This document shows, piece by piece, positions 25,825 through 35,500 of a stretch of DNA of 64,000 bases (position 1 is the stretch's first letter; each line of letters opens with the position of its first letter). The notes beneath the pieces were generated by a model, which had not been told where the DNA came from, ran no database searches, and saw nothing but the letters and a program-made list of their open reading frames with translations. A program made the position numbers and the translations under genes. The DNA lies in assembly GCF_023634645.1 (NCBI RefSeq), contig NZ_JAMKMR010000018.1:1-64000 (forward strand), in the 5' to 3' direction. The stretch is from Vibrio sinus. Its GTDB lineage: Bacteria; Pseudomonadota; Gammaproteobacteria; Enterobacterales; Vibrionaceae.

Positions 25825-28185
25825 CTACCCATCACTATTTTCTATAGAAAACTCCACACCCGTCGGATCTTGTACTAGTGCTACTTTCAGCACGTCATCT
25901 ATCCATTGAACTGGGATAACTTTTAGATCAGCAATCACGTTTTCTGGTATCTCTTCTAGGTCCCTTTCATTCTCTTTTGGAATGAGTACGGTAGTAATTC
26001 CACCTCGATGCGCCGCAAGCAGTTTCTCTTTTAGCCCACCTATAGGTAACACTTCTCCGCGCAGTGTGATCTCACCCGTCATTGCCACTTCGGCTTTTAC
26101 TGGGTTGCCCGTTAAGCTCGAAACCAGCGCAGTACACATTGCAATACCCGCACTTGGACCGTCTTTTGGCGTTGCCCCTTCAGGCACATGCACATGAATA
26201 TCGCGTTTCTCGTAAAAATCTGGATTGACACCGAGTTTTTTAGCTCGCGAACGAACAACCGTCATCGCAGCTTGAATGGACTCTTGCATGACATCGCCCA
26301 GAGATCCGGTTTGCGTCAATTTGCCTTTGCCTGGTACCGATTCTGTTTCGATAGTCAGTAGATCGCCGCCTACTTCTGTCCAAGCTAAACCTGTCACCTG
26401 GCCAATACGGTTGTTGTCTTCCGCTTTGCCGTAGTTGAAACGCTGCACACCAAGATAATCTTTTAGGTTATCCATATGGACATGGACCGTCTCAAGCTCA
26501 CTATCAAGCAGGATATTCTTCACCGCTTTACGACAGATTTTTGAAATCTCTCGCTCTAAGTTACGCACACCAGCTTCACGGGTATAGAAACGAATAATGC
26601 CAAGAATTGCGGTGTCATCGATGGCGATTTCGTGCTCTTTCAAGCCGTTTCGCTTAATTTGCTTATCAAGTAGGTGCTTTTTAGCAATATTCAGTTTTTC
26701 GTCTTCGGTGTAACCTGATAGGCGAATCACTTCCATACGGTCAAGCAACGGTCCAGGAATATTCATCGAGTTCGATGTCGCAACAAACATTACATCCGAA
26801 AGGTCATAATCCACTTCTAAGTAATGGTCATTGAATGCGTTGTTTTGCTCAGGGTCTAATACTTCTAACAAGGCAGACGACGGGTCGCCTCGCATATCAG
26901 AAGACATTTTGTCGATTTCATCGAGCAAAAACAGTGGGTTTTTCACGCCGACTTTTGACATCTTCTGAATCAACTTACCTGGTAGCGAACCAATGTACGT
27001 TCTGCGGTGACCACGGATCTCCGCTTCATCACGAACACCACCCAGTGCCATACGAGTATACTTACGGCCCGTTGCGGCAGCGATAGAGCGACCAAGAGAG
27101 GTTTTACCGACACCTGGAGGACCGACAAGACACAAGATTGGACCTTTAAGCTTGTTGATTCGATTTTGTACCGCTAAGTACTCGAGAATGCGCTCTTTCA
27201 CTCTTTCAAGGCCATAATGGTCTTCATTGAGGACCTCTTCTGCTTTGGCTAGGTTTTTCTTAACCTTAGAGCGCTTCGACCAAGGGACACCAATCATCCA
27301 GTCAATGTAGCTTCGAACGACCGTGGCCTCTGCAGACATTGGAGACATCATTTTGAGCTTTTGCAGCTCTTGTTCTGTTTTCTCACGTGCCTCTTGAGGC
27401 ATTTTTGATTCTTCGATTTTCTTTTTCAGAGTCTCGAATTCATCTGGCGCATTGTCCATTTCGCCCAGTTCTTTCTGAATCGCTTTCATTTGCTCATTCA
27501 GATAGTATTCGCGCTGAGATTTTTCCATCTGCTTTTTCACGCGTCCGCGAATACGCTTTTCAACCTGCAGAATGTCAATTTCGGATTCCATCTGACCCAT
27601 GAGATACTCTAAACGCTCAGTCACGTCGATAATCTCGAGCACCTGCTGCTTGTCAGATAGCTTCAGTGGCATGTGAGCGGCGATGGTATCCGCAAGGCGA
27701 GCCGCTTCATCAATACCATTTAGCGAAGTCAGTACTTCTGGTGGGATCTTTTTATTAAGCTTAATAAAGCCTTCAAATTGATTGATTGCACTGCGAACGA
27801 TGACTTCTTGCTCTTTCTCATCAAGTTCAGGCGTAGGCAGATATTGCGCTTCAGCAAAGAAAAATTCGTTTTCGATAAACTTATGAATTTTTGCCCTTTG
27901 CTGCCCTTCAACAAGGACTTTTACTGTACCGTCAGGCAATTTTAACAGCTGGAGTATGGTCGCGACGGTGCCAACCTCAAACAAATCATCAATTTCAGGC
28001 TCGTCAGTCTCGGCCTGTTTTTGCGCAACTAACAAGATTTGTTTGTTGTTGTCCATTGCCGATTCTAAGCAATTGATAGACTTTTCACGACCAACAAACA
28101 ATGGAATTACCATATGCGGATAAACCACCACATCACGCAGAGGCAGTACTGGGATCTCGATACGCTCGGAACGTTCCAAGTTCAT
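25825..28185 (-). CDS. lon: ATP-dependent protease Lon
   Basis: A 786-aa cytoplasmic AAA+ serine protease that degrades misfolded and regulatory proteins. The N-terminal substrate-binding domain covers about 1-300 and starts with 'IPVLPLRDVVVYPHMVIPLF'. Walker A is 'GPPGVGKTSLG', and Walker B 'FLLDEIDKM' follows. The C-terminal protease domain has the catalytic serine in 'KDGPSAGIAMCTAL' and the catalytic lysine further on in the 'GGLKEKLLAAHR' region. A GAGAG site precedes the ATG. A heat-shock promoter lies just upstream. Confidence 0.98.
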   Translation of the reverse strand: MNLERSERIEIPVLPLRDVVVYPHMVIPLFVGREKSINCLESAMDNNKQILLVAQKQAETDEPEIDDLFEVGTVATILQLLKLPDGTVKVLVEGQQRAKIHKFIENEFFFAEAQYLPTPELDEKEQEVIVRSAINQFEGFIKLNKKIPPEVLTSLNGIDEAARLADTIAAHMPLKLSDKQQVLEIIDVTERLEYLMGQMESEIDILQVEKRIRGRVKKQMEKSQREYYLNEQMKAIQKELGEMDNAPDEFETLKKKIEESKMPQEAREKTEQELQKLKMMSPMSAEATVVRSYIDWMIGVPWSKRSKVKKNLAKAEEVLNEDHYGLERVKERILEYLAVQNRINKLKGPILCLVGPPGVGKTSLGRSIAAATGRKYTRMALGGVRDEAEIRGHRRTYIGSLPGKLIQKMSKVGVKNPLFLLDEIDKMSSDMRGDPSSALLEVLDPEQNNAFNDHYLEVDYDLSDVMFVATSNSMNIPGPLLDRMEVIRLSGYTEDEKLNIAKKHLLDKQIKRNGLKEHEIAIDDTAILGIIRFYTREAGVRNLEREISKICRKAVKNILLDSELETVHVHMDNLKDYLGVQRFNYGKAEDNNRIGQVTGLAWTEVGGDLLTIETESVPGKGKLTQTGSLGDVMQESIQAAMTVVRSRAKKLGVNPDFYEKRDIHVHVPEGATPKDGPSAGIAMCTALVSSLTGNPVKAEVAMTGEITLRGEVLPIGGLKEKLLAAHRGGITTVLIPKENERDLEEIPENVIADLKVIPVQWIDDVLKVALVQDPTGVEFSIENSDG

Positions 28186-28221
28186 ATTTTTCTCTCTTCT
28201 GCTTTATATCTTATGAGCAGT

Positions 28222-28250
28222 ATATGGGGGCTAATTGGTTGGATTCAAAT
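28222..28250 (-). promoter_or_regulatory. Sigma-32 (RpoH) type promoter of lon
   Basis: On the minus strand the -10 element CCCCATAT (28222-28229) matches the CCCCATNT heat-shock consensus fully. It is preceded after 13 nt by TTTGAAT, close to the CTTGAAA -35 element. It lies between the clpX terminator and the lon ATG, where lon has its heat-shock promoter in E. coli. Confidence 0.75.
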
Positions 28251-28265
28251 GAAAGAATAAAAAAA

Positions 28266-28286
28266 AGGAGGTAAATGATACCTCCT
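28266..28286 (-). terminator. Intrinsic terminator of clpX
   Basis: A perfect 8-bp stem (28266-28273 with 28279-28286) with a 5-nt loop; on the minus strand eight T residues follow. It separates clpX from lon. Confidence 0.85.
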
Positions 28287-28303
28287 CTTGATATTTAGTT
28301 TAA

Positions 28304-29584
28304 TTAATCGGCACCTGCGGCCTGATTGTCTGAATTGCTATAGATAAGCAGTGGCTCTGACTCTCCGTTTATGACTGAATCGTCAATCACTACTTTGCTG
28401 ACTTCAGAAGAGGATGGCAGCTCGTACATCGTATCCAAAAGAACACTTTCCAGTATCGAACGTAAGCCACGCGCCCCTGTTTTTCGCTCCATTGCTTTCT
28501 TAGCTATCGCTCTTAATGCATCTTCACGAAACTCAAGTTCTACTTCTTCTATATCAAACAGTGCACCGTATTGCTTAGTTAACGCATTCTTAGGCTCACG
28601 TAAGATTTGAATCAAGGCTTCTTCATCTAATTCAGTTAGCGTTGTTGTTACGGGTAGACGACCGATGAACTCAGGAATTAAACCATACTTCACCAAATCT
28701 TCTGGCTCTACCTGAGCAAACAGTTCACCAGCGGTACGAGTTTCGTCTTTAGAGCGTACTTCCGCACCAAAACCAATCCCAGTACCTGTCGCAACACGTT
28801 GCTCAATCACTTTATCTAGGCCTGCAAATGCACCACCACAGATAAACAATATTTTTGAAGTATCCACTTGCAAGAACTCTTGCTGTGGATGCTTACGACC
28901 ACCTTGAGGCGGTACAGACGCGACCGTGCCTTCTACTAACTTCAACAAAGCCTGCTGAACCCCTTCCCCAGACACATCACGAGTGATGGAAGGGTTTTCA
29001 GCTTTACGTGAGATCTTATCGATTTCATCGATATAAACGATGCCACGCTCAGCTTTTGCAACGTCATAGTCACATTTTTGCAGCAGTTTTTGGATGATGT
29101 TTTCTACGTCTTCACCGACATAACCCGCTTCTGTTAGCGTTGTTGCATCAGCCATAGTAAATGGCACGTCAAGGAAACGAGCAAGCGTTTCTGCGAGTAG
29201 CGTTTTACCACTACCTGTCGGGCCAATAAGTAGGATATTACTCTTACCTAGTTCAACACCATCACTGGTCACATCGCCATTACGTAAACGCTTATAGTGG
29301 TTATAAACCGCTACAGCTAATACTTTCTTAGCATAATCTTGGCCGATAACATAATCGTCAAGATGATCGCGAATTTCCTTCGGTGTCGGTAATGCTTCAG
29401 ACTGTTTCTTAGGTAAAACGTCTTTAATTTCTTCACGAATGATATCGTTACATAGATCAACACATTCGTCACATATGTATACCGACGGGCCGGCGATTAG
29501 CTTGCGAACTTCGTGCTGGCTTTTACCACAGAACGAACAGTAAAGCAGTTTACTACTACCACTCTCTTTGTTTTTATCTGTCAT
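28304..29584 (-). CDS. clpX: ClpX, ATPase subunit of the ClpXP protease
   Basis: A 426-aa AAA+ unfoldase. The N-terminal zinc domain has two Cys pairs ('YCSFCGKS', 'ICDECVDLC'). Walker A is 'GPTGSGKT', Walker B is 'IVYIDEIDKI', and the pore loop is 'EAGYVGEDVE'. It feeds substrates such as ssrA-tagged proteins to ClpP. It lies 72 bp after clpP on the same strand and is probably co-transcribed with it. A GAGG site precedes the ATG. Confidence 0.98.
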   Translation of the reverse strand: MTDKNKESGSSKLLYCSFCGKSQHEVRKLIAGPSVYICDECVDLCNDIIREEIKDVLPKKQSEALPTPKEIRDHLDDYVIGQDYAKKVLAVAVYNHYKRLRNGDVTSDGVELGKSNILLIGPTGSGKTLLAETLARFLDVPFTMADATTLTEAGYVGEDVENIIQKLLQKCDYDVAKAERGIVYIDEIDKISRKAENPSITRDVSGEGVQQALLKLVEGTVASVPPQGGRKHPQQEFLQVDTSKILFICGGAFAGLDKVIEQRVATGTGIGFGAEVRSKDETRTAGELFAQVEPEDLVKYGLIPEFIGRLPVTTTLTELDEEALIQILREPKNALTKQYGALFDIEEVELEFREDALRAIAKKAMERKTGARGLRSILESVLLDTMYELPSSSEVSKVVIDDSVINGESEPLLIYSNSDNQAAGAD

Positions 29585-29656
29585 TCACTAACCTCTTCGC
29601 CTCTAATCTTCATGTTTTGAGTGTACATCAAATTGATCCGGTTTGCGCTAAAACAA

Positions 29657-30283
29657 TTAGTCATCGCGTCGATTCAAAACTGCATCAACCAGACCATATT
29701 CAACTGCTTGATCAGCCGACATAAAGTTATCACGATCCGTATCTTCCTCTATGGTATCTAGAGGTTGCCCTGTGTGCTCGGCAAGCAATTTATTTAACTT
29801 TTTCTTAATAGTTAGAATTTCTTGCGCGTGGATTTGGATATCGGAGGCTTGACCTTGGAATCCACCTAGGGGCTGATGGATCATCACACGAGAATTTGGC
29901 AAGGCGTATCGTTTACCCTTGGCACCGCCAGCGAGAAGAAACGATCCCATTGAGCAGGCTTGCCCCATACAGACTGTGCTCACATCAGGCTTAATAAACT
30001 GCATGGTATCGTAGATAGACATACCGGCAGTCACACTGCCACCAGGAGAGTTAATGTATAGGAAGATATCTTTGTCTGGGTTTTCTGACTCTAGGAAAAG
30101 TAACTGAGCCACGACGAGGTTTGCCATGTGATCTTCAACTTGACCAGTTAAAAAGATAACACGCTCTTTTAGCAGACGAGAATATATATCGTACGATCTT
30201 TCCCCTCGTGACGTTTGCTCAACCACCATTGGAACCAATGCGTCTAAAATCGGCGACATTGCATTTTTTTCTTGGTTGCTCAT
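29657..30283 (-). CDS. clpP: ClpP protease subunit
   Basis: A 208-aa serine peptidase forming the tetradecameric chamber of ClpXP and ClpAP. The catalytic serine lies in 'MGQACSMGSFLLAGG' and the catalytic histidine in 'RVMIHQPLGG', with a downstream aspartate in 'TDRDNFM'. The N-terminus includes a short propeptide before 'LVPMVVEQTSRGERSYDI'. An AGGGA site precedes the ATG. It is in the tig-clpP-clpX-lon order typical of gammaproteobacteria. Confidence 0.98.
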   Translation of the reverse strand: MSNQEKNAMSPILDALVPMVVEQTSRGERSYDIYSRLLKERVIFLTGQVEDHMANLVVAQLLFLESENPDKDIFLYINSPGGSVTAGMSIYDTMQFIKPDVSTVCMGQACSMGSFLLAGGAKGKRYALPNSRVMIHQPLGGFQGQASDIQIHAQEILTIKKKLNKLLAEHTGQPLDTIEEDTDRDNFMSADQAVEYGLVDAVLNRRDD

Positions 30284-30303
30284 AATTTTATATCCCTAAA
30301 ATA

Positions 30304-30337
30304 AATGGTCCGGATGACGACAATCATACGGACCATT
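30304..30337 (-). terminator. Probable attenuating terminator between tig and clpP
   Basis: A perfect 9-bp stem (30304-30312 with 30329-30337) and a 16-nt loop, followed on the minus strand by TTATTTTA. The U-run is interrupted, so readthrough into clpP is likely. Confidence 0.5.
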
Positions 30338-30386
30338 GTTAGCAGAATAGTTAACTCTAAGTCAACCATCTGCTTTTTATAACTTG

Positions 30387-31694
30387 TTATGCCGCAGGCT
30401 GTTGTTGATTCATCAAATCATTGAAGCTTACTTCTTTTTCTGAAACCTGAGCTTTTTCGATGATTGCATCAATTGCTTGCTCTTCTAGAGCAACATTACG
30501 CATGTTGTTCATCATTTGCTCGTTTTGCTCGTAGTAAGCAATAACTTCTGATGGATCTTCGTATGCTGTAGCCATTTCTTGAATCAGAGCTTTAACCTTC
30601 TCGTCATCAGCTTTGATGTCTTCTGCTTTGATCACTTCGCCTAGAAGCAGACCAACAACAACGCGACGCTTAGCTTGCTCTTCAAATAGCTCACGAGGAA
30701 GCTGATCAGCCGCTTCAACATTGCCACCAAAACGTTGTGCAGCTTGTTGACGAAGTGCACCGATTTCTTGGTCAATCAACGCTGCTGGAACATCGATTTC
30801 ATTCTCTTTTACTAGGCCATCAAGCGCTTGCTCTTTGATACGACCTTTAACCGCTTGCTTTAGCTCGCGATCCATGTTTTTACGAACTTCTGCTTTAAGT
30901 GCGTCTACACCGCCTTCAGAAACACCAAACTTAGCGATGAACTCATCGTTGATTTCAGGTAGTTCACGAGTTTCAACTTTTTTCACTTTGATTGCGAATT
31001 TCGCCGCTTTACCTTTTAGGTTCTCAGCGTGGTAGTCTTCTGGGAACGTCACTTCGATATCGAATTCCATTCCTGCAGTTTTACCAATGATGTCATCTTC
31101 GAAACCAGGAATCATACGACCAGCGCCAATTTCTAGTGGGAAGTCTTCTGCTTTACCACCTTCAAATTCTTCACCGTCGATAGTGCCTAGGAAATCGATA
31201 GTTGCACGAGTACCGTCTTCTACAGCAGTATCGGCTTCAGTCCAAGATGCTTGTTGCTTACGTAGCGTTTCAATCATCTCTTCTACGTCTTCGTCTTTAA
31301 CTTCAACCGCAGGCTTCTCTACAGTGATGTTTTCTAGACCTTTGATTTCCACTTCTGGGTAAACTTCAAAAGTCGCAGAGAATTCAAAATCCTCACCTTC
31401 TTTAGAATCAACTGGAGCGAATGTTGGTGCGCCTGCTGGGTTTACTTTTTCTTTCACGATAGCGTCGATGAAGTGGCGTTGCATTACATCACCCATCACG
31501 TCTTGGCGAACAGCTTGACCATACATTTGAGCAACCATTTTCAAAGGCACTTTACCTTTACGGAAGCCATCGAAACGACGGTTCTTTGCAATTTTGCGTA
31601 ACTCCGCTGTAACTGCATCTTCGATATTTGCAGCAGGAACAGTAATATTAATACGGCGCTCTAGACCTTCTAGCGTTTCAACAGTAACTTGCAT
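30387..31694 (-). CDS. tig: Trigger factor
   Basis: A 435-aa ribosome-associated chaperone and peptidyl-prolyl isomerase that meets nascent chains at the exit tunnel. The ribosome-binding signature G-F-R-x-G-K-x-P is present as 'FDGFRKGKVPLKMV' (about 42-55). The FKBP-type domain spans about 150-245 ('ATIDFLGTIDGEEFEGG'). The C-terminal helical arms follow. A GAGG site precedes the ATG. It heads the tig-clpP-clpX group, with a heat-shock type promoter about 330 nt upstream. Confidence 0.97.
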   Translation of the reverse strand: MQVTVETLEGLERRINITVPAANIEDAVTAELRKIAKNRRFDGFRKGKVPLKMVAQMYGQAVRQDVMGDVMQRHFIDAIVKEKVNPAGAPTFAPVDSKEGEDFEFSATFEVYPEVEIKGLENITVEKPAVEVKDEDVEEMIETLRKQQASWTEADTAVEDGTRATIDFLGTIDGEEFEGGKAEDFPLEIGAGRMIPGFEDDIIGKTAGMEFDIEVTFPEDYHAENLKGKAAKFAIKVKKVETRELPEINDEFIAKFGVSEGGVDALKAEVRKNMDRELKQAVKGRIKEQALDGLVKENEIDVPAALIDQEIGALRQQAAQRFGGNVEAADQLPRELFEEQAKRRVVVGLLLGEVIKAEDIKADDEKVKALIQEMATAYEDPSEVIAYYEQNEQMMNNMRNVALEEQAIDAIIEKAQVSEKEVSFNDLMNQQQPAA

Positions 31695-32033
31695 TATTTA
31701 TTAACCTCAAAAATGGCTCATCTAATTCTGAGCATAGAAATCACAATTTAGAGTGACTTCTTCCTTTAATTTGTGTACTACGGTCTTTAATCTACCCAAA
31801 GTTCCGAGACACGATATTTCGTTTAGTTCCTGGAAGGCCAAGGCTTACTTTTACTCTTCAATAAGCAGAAGAATGGTGTAAGTGCTGTCCGGCCATCCCA
31901 CGGGAAGTGATTTAGACGCAGCATTCTAACGGCCTAAATCTAACCTGTCGAGCCGATCCCCCAGATAGATCGTTTTATATCCGAGTTTTCTGGGCGATCG
32001 CTCCAAATTCGCACAAGTTTTCGTACAACGAGT

Positions 32034-32061
32034 AAGTGGGGACTCAATTGATTTTTTCAAG
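32034..32061 (-). promoter_or_regulatory. Sigma-32 (RpoH) type promoter directed at tig-clpP-clpX
   Basis: On the minus strand a perfect CTTGAAA -35 element (32055-32061), a 13-nt spacer, and CCCCACTT (32034-32041), one mismatch from CCCCATNT. Transcription would begin near 32025 and give a leader of about 330 nt before the tig ATG. It fits heat-shock control of the ClpXP genes. Confidence 0.65.
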
Positions 32062-32116
32062 TGTCGCGTAGGTTTTTTTATTGGGCTCTGGTTCGGGGTA
32101 AATACGGCATAAAATA

Positions 32117-32163
32117 AGGAGAGGGTACCACCGTGGGAAGGAACACGTGTTCTACCCTCTCCT
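32117..32163. repeat. Nested palindrome upstream of the tig heat-shock promoter
   Basis: A perfect 11-bp inverted repeat (32117-32127 with 32153-32163) encloses two smaller palindromes: CCACCGTGG (32128-32136 region) and GAACACGTGTTC (32141-32152). There is no clear T-run on either side, so it does not look like a simple terminator. It could be a protein-binding site or part of a structured RNA. Confidence 0.7.
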
Positions 32164-32557
32164 ATATCGTTGACAAAGGCACTTGTCGTGCACCTTTTAA
32201 GTGGGGGATTCAAATTCAACTCTACAAATAAGTATAGAAGGTTGGAAATAACCTTGTTTCTCTTTTATCAGCATAGTGTCAATTTTGTGTCAGCTTATGA
32301 CAGACAATGAGAACTTAGAAACGAAAGAACATCACCACCCAAGATTGACTGGAAGTTTAATTCATTGAATCTAAACTAAACATATAAAATCAACATCAGC
32401 TAGGGTTCAAACAATGGATACCTCACTGATACTGGGCATTTGATAGTAAAATCAGGATTTTCTCTGAACTTTATCGATGATGGCATTACGTAAAGATTCA
32501 TTCCCTTCCACTAGAAATATGGTCGAAATGGGACTTTGACACACCTATCACAACTGG

Positions 32558-35500
32558 ATGTATTCAATGGGCTTAATAGCTAAGTTAACGCTTGTGGTCG
32601 CAGGCCTAACATCAAGCATCATGCTGATCATGAGCTTGATCACCTTTACCATGACTCACAAAGAGATAGAAAAATCTGTCCATCAACAACTTAATGGTAC
32701 GCTTGAACTACTTTCAACCATCTTGAAAGAGCAAAATCTAGCGATGGCCTCTATCAACGAGACCACGGCACGCAATCAAGACCTCCCAGCATTAGTTAAC
32801 TATCACAATTTAAATGGCTTAACTAAAATGCTAGATAGAGTGGTACATGAATATCCTGCAATGAACTATATCCTTGTCGTTGGATACAATGGTAATGTGC
32901 TTTCACGCTCAACGATACACCCTCAACCTTCCAGAAATAATAAGTTGTCGGAACTGCGCAACGTTGAATCCAGCCCAAAACTTGCTGCACTTTTGAAGGA
33001 TCATACCGTGTCGAGTATGCCAGGCCAAGATGACTGGTTACCCGCTTCCACTACAAAAGAAATATCTCAATGGATAGTAAGCCCTATCAAGGCTAACAAT
33101 CGGCTAGTTGGCTGGGTGATTGCTTCTTATAACTGGAAAAAAAGCTATCAAGACTTAATTGAAAAGTCCTTAAACCAGCTGAAATCGGCTTATCTACCTG
33201 TAAGCAATATCACACTACAAACTCGTACAAACAAGCCGCTACTGCTCAGTGCAGACAATCAACCGACTCAAGAAAAAATGGTGAGTGCCTCCAAGTTTTT
33301 GCAAATAGGATTGGCCGACTATAACTTGACCATCAGCTTCTCAGAAAAATCGGCACTTCACAGTCTAGACAATATCCAATTTTGGCTCGCCACGCTCGAA
33401 TTGGGCACAGTATTGTTGTTGTCGTTTTCACTGTTCTTCTTGCTAAAGAATATCATTGTCAAACCCATCACCAGCCTAAAAAATCATATCAATATGCTTG
33501 GAGCCAAAGGGCTAGACTATGTTATTCCGCCAACAAGCTCAGAGGAGCTCTCATCCATTGCCTCGTCAATTAACGCGTTGGCTTCACAATTGAAAAGCAC
33601 CACAACTTCCGTTAGTCGACTTGATGAAGAAATTAAAGAAAAAGAGCATATTCTCGCAGTTCAGGAAACGACAAAGCAAAAACTGTCCGCCATATTAGAT
33701 ACCGCCGCTGATGGTATCATCACCCTCAACTCAGAGGGCCACGTTCTTACCTTCAATCAAGCAGCTCAAACCATTTTTGGTTATTCAGAACAAGAAATGC
33801 TACATCAACCTATCGAGAGGTTGATGGATGACGGTACAGATTCAGCGAAACATCGAATTAGAGACTACCTCAATTCCGGCGTTTCAGAATACCTTGGCAA
33901 TTTAAAGACCGAAGGTGCGTTAAGTATTGAGCTCAATGCGCTAGGAAAGAGCCGTGTTCGGTTCCCTATACTCCTATCTATTGCTCGAGTTGCCACAGAA
34001 CAAGGGGTGCTATTTTCGGCTATCGTGAAAGACATTACAGAATCAAAAGAAGCAGAAGCAAAACTTATTGAGTCAAAAGAAAAAGCCGAACAAGCTGCAA
34101 AGATAAAGAGTGAATTTTTAGCAGTGATGAGCCATGAAATACGCACACCGATGAATGGTGTCATTGGCATGTTGGAGCTGCTAATGGAAAATAATCTGAA
34201 TAATTCCCAACAACACCAAGCCTACCTAGCACACAATAGCGCTGTATCTTTACTGAACATCATCAACGACATTTTAGACTTTTCTAAAATCGAAGCCGAT
34301 AAGCTAGAACTTGAGTCGCACCACTTCGACCTTCGCCGAGTACTCGGTGACTTCTGTGAATCCACAGCGGCAAGCCTTTCTAACCCAGATATCGAAATCG
34401 TACTGGATACTATTGAAGTAAATCAAACCATGGTACTCGGCGACAGCAGCCGAATCCGGCAGATATTCGCCAACCTCGTGGGTAACGCTGTCAAATTTAC
34501 CCAAGCAGGTGAAATTATCGTTACAGCAAAGCTGGTCGAACTTTCTGAAAACCAATGGACACTTCAGGCCTCGGTGTCTGACTCAGGAATAGGTATTCCT
34601 ACCGATAAAATCGCAAACTTGTTTGATAAATTTAGCCAAGTCGATGCCTCTACGACCCGAAAATACGGCGGGACAGGGCTGGGGCTAGCCATTGTAAAAA
34701 AACTGTGTTTGATGATGGATGGCAACATCCAAGTGACCAGTGAAGTCGGTAAAGGCAGCACGTTTTCCTTTGAGATCCAAGTTGGCAAATCAAACCAAGC
34801 TGAGCTTGTGGTACCCAAAACCGACATCAGCAAGTTGTCCATCTTGGTAGTGGATGATAATGCCGTTAACAGAGAAGTGCTATGTAAACAGCTTGAACAC
34901 TGGGGAGCTCATGTCTCTCAAGCTTGTGATAAGGAAAGTACATTGGCTCAATTTGAGCGCGCTTCTCGTTCCATTGAAGGGCTTTATGATATTGCATTTC
35001 TCGATATGCAAATGCCTGAGTGTGATGGATTGGAGCTATGTAAAGCGATACGATTGCAAAGCGAATGGCAACAGACCAAGCTCATTATGATGACTTCAAT
35101 GGAAAGTATCGCTAATAACCAAGAGTTCAAGGCATTAGGTTTCTCCGGATATTTTGCCAAGCCAGCCACCACGTCCGACCTATTCAACGCGTTAAATGTC
35201 ATTGGCAGTGATGACTTCTCTGACAAAGATGCACTGGTGACTCACAACTACCTCACCAGTTTGAAAACAGATACGGATGCTGCTGTAAGCAATACCATTA
35301 GCGATAAAACGAAGATTCTGGTCGTTGAAGATAATCGTGTCAACCAGGTGGTGATTCGTGGGGTATTGAAGCAACTTGATGTGCAAGTCGTGTTGGCTGA
35401 AAACGGCAAGCAAGCCATCGAAAAGTTGTCAGATGATCAGGAAATCAATTTAATTTTAATGGATTGCCAAATGCCAGAAATGGATGGTTATGAAGCCACG

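Larger units (their letters stand above)
31695..32557. other. 863-bp gene-free stretch upstream of tig and the hybrid kinase
   Basis: I find no credible protein gene here. It holds a heat-shock type promoter reading toward tig (32034-32061), a nested palindrome (32117-32163), and a small hairpin with a GGA-containing loop followed by T-rich sequence (32238-32255). There is also a cluster of TGTCA half-sites (32277-32281, 32288-32292, inverted at 32298-32302) that could be an operator. A 97-codon frame at 31926-32219 has a TTG start and no usable ribosome binding site. Confidence 0.6.

Noticed and set aside
31926..32219. A 97-codon minus-strand frame upstream of tig
   Set aside because: It starts at TTG with no usable ribosome binding site, spans the nested palindrome and heat-shock promoter, and has odd Arg/Thr/Pro-rich composition.
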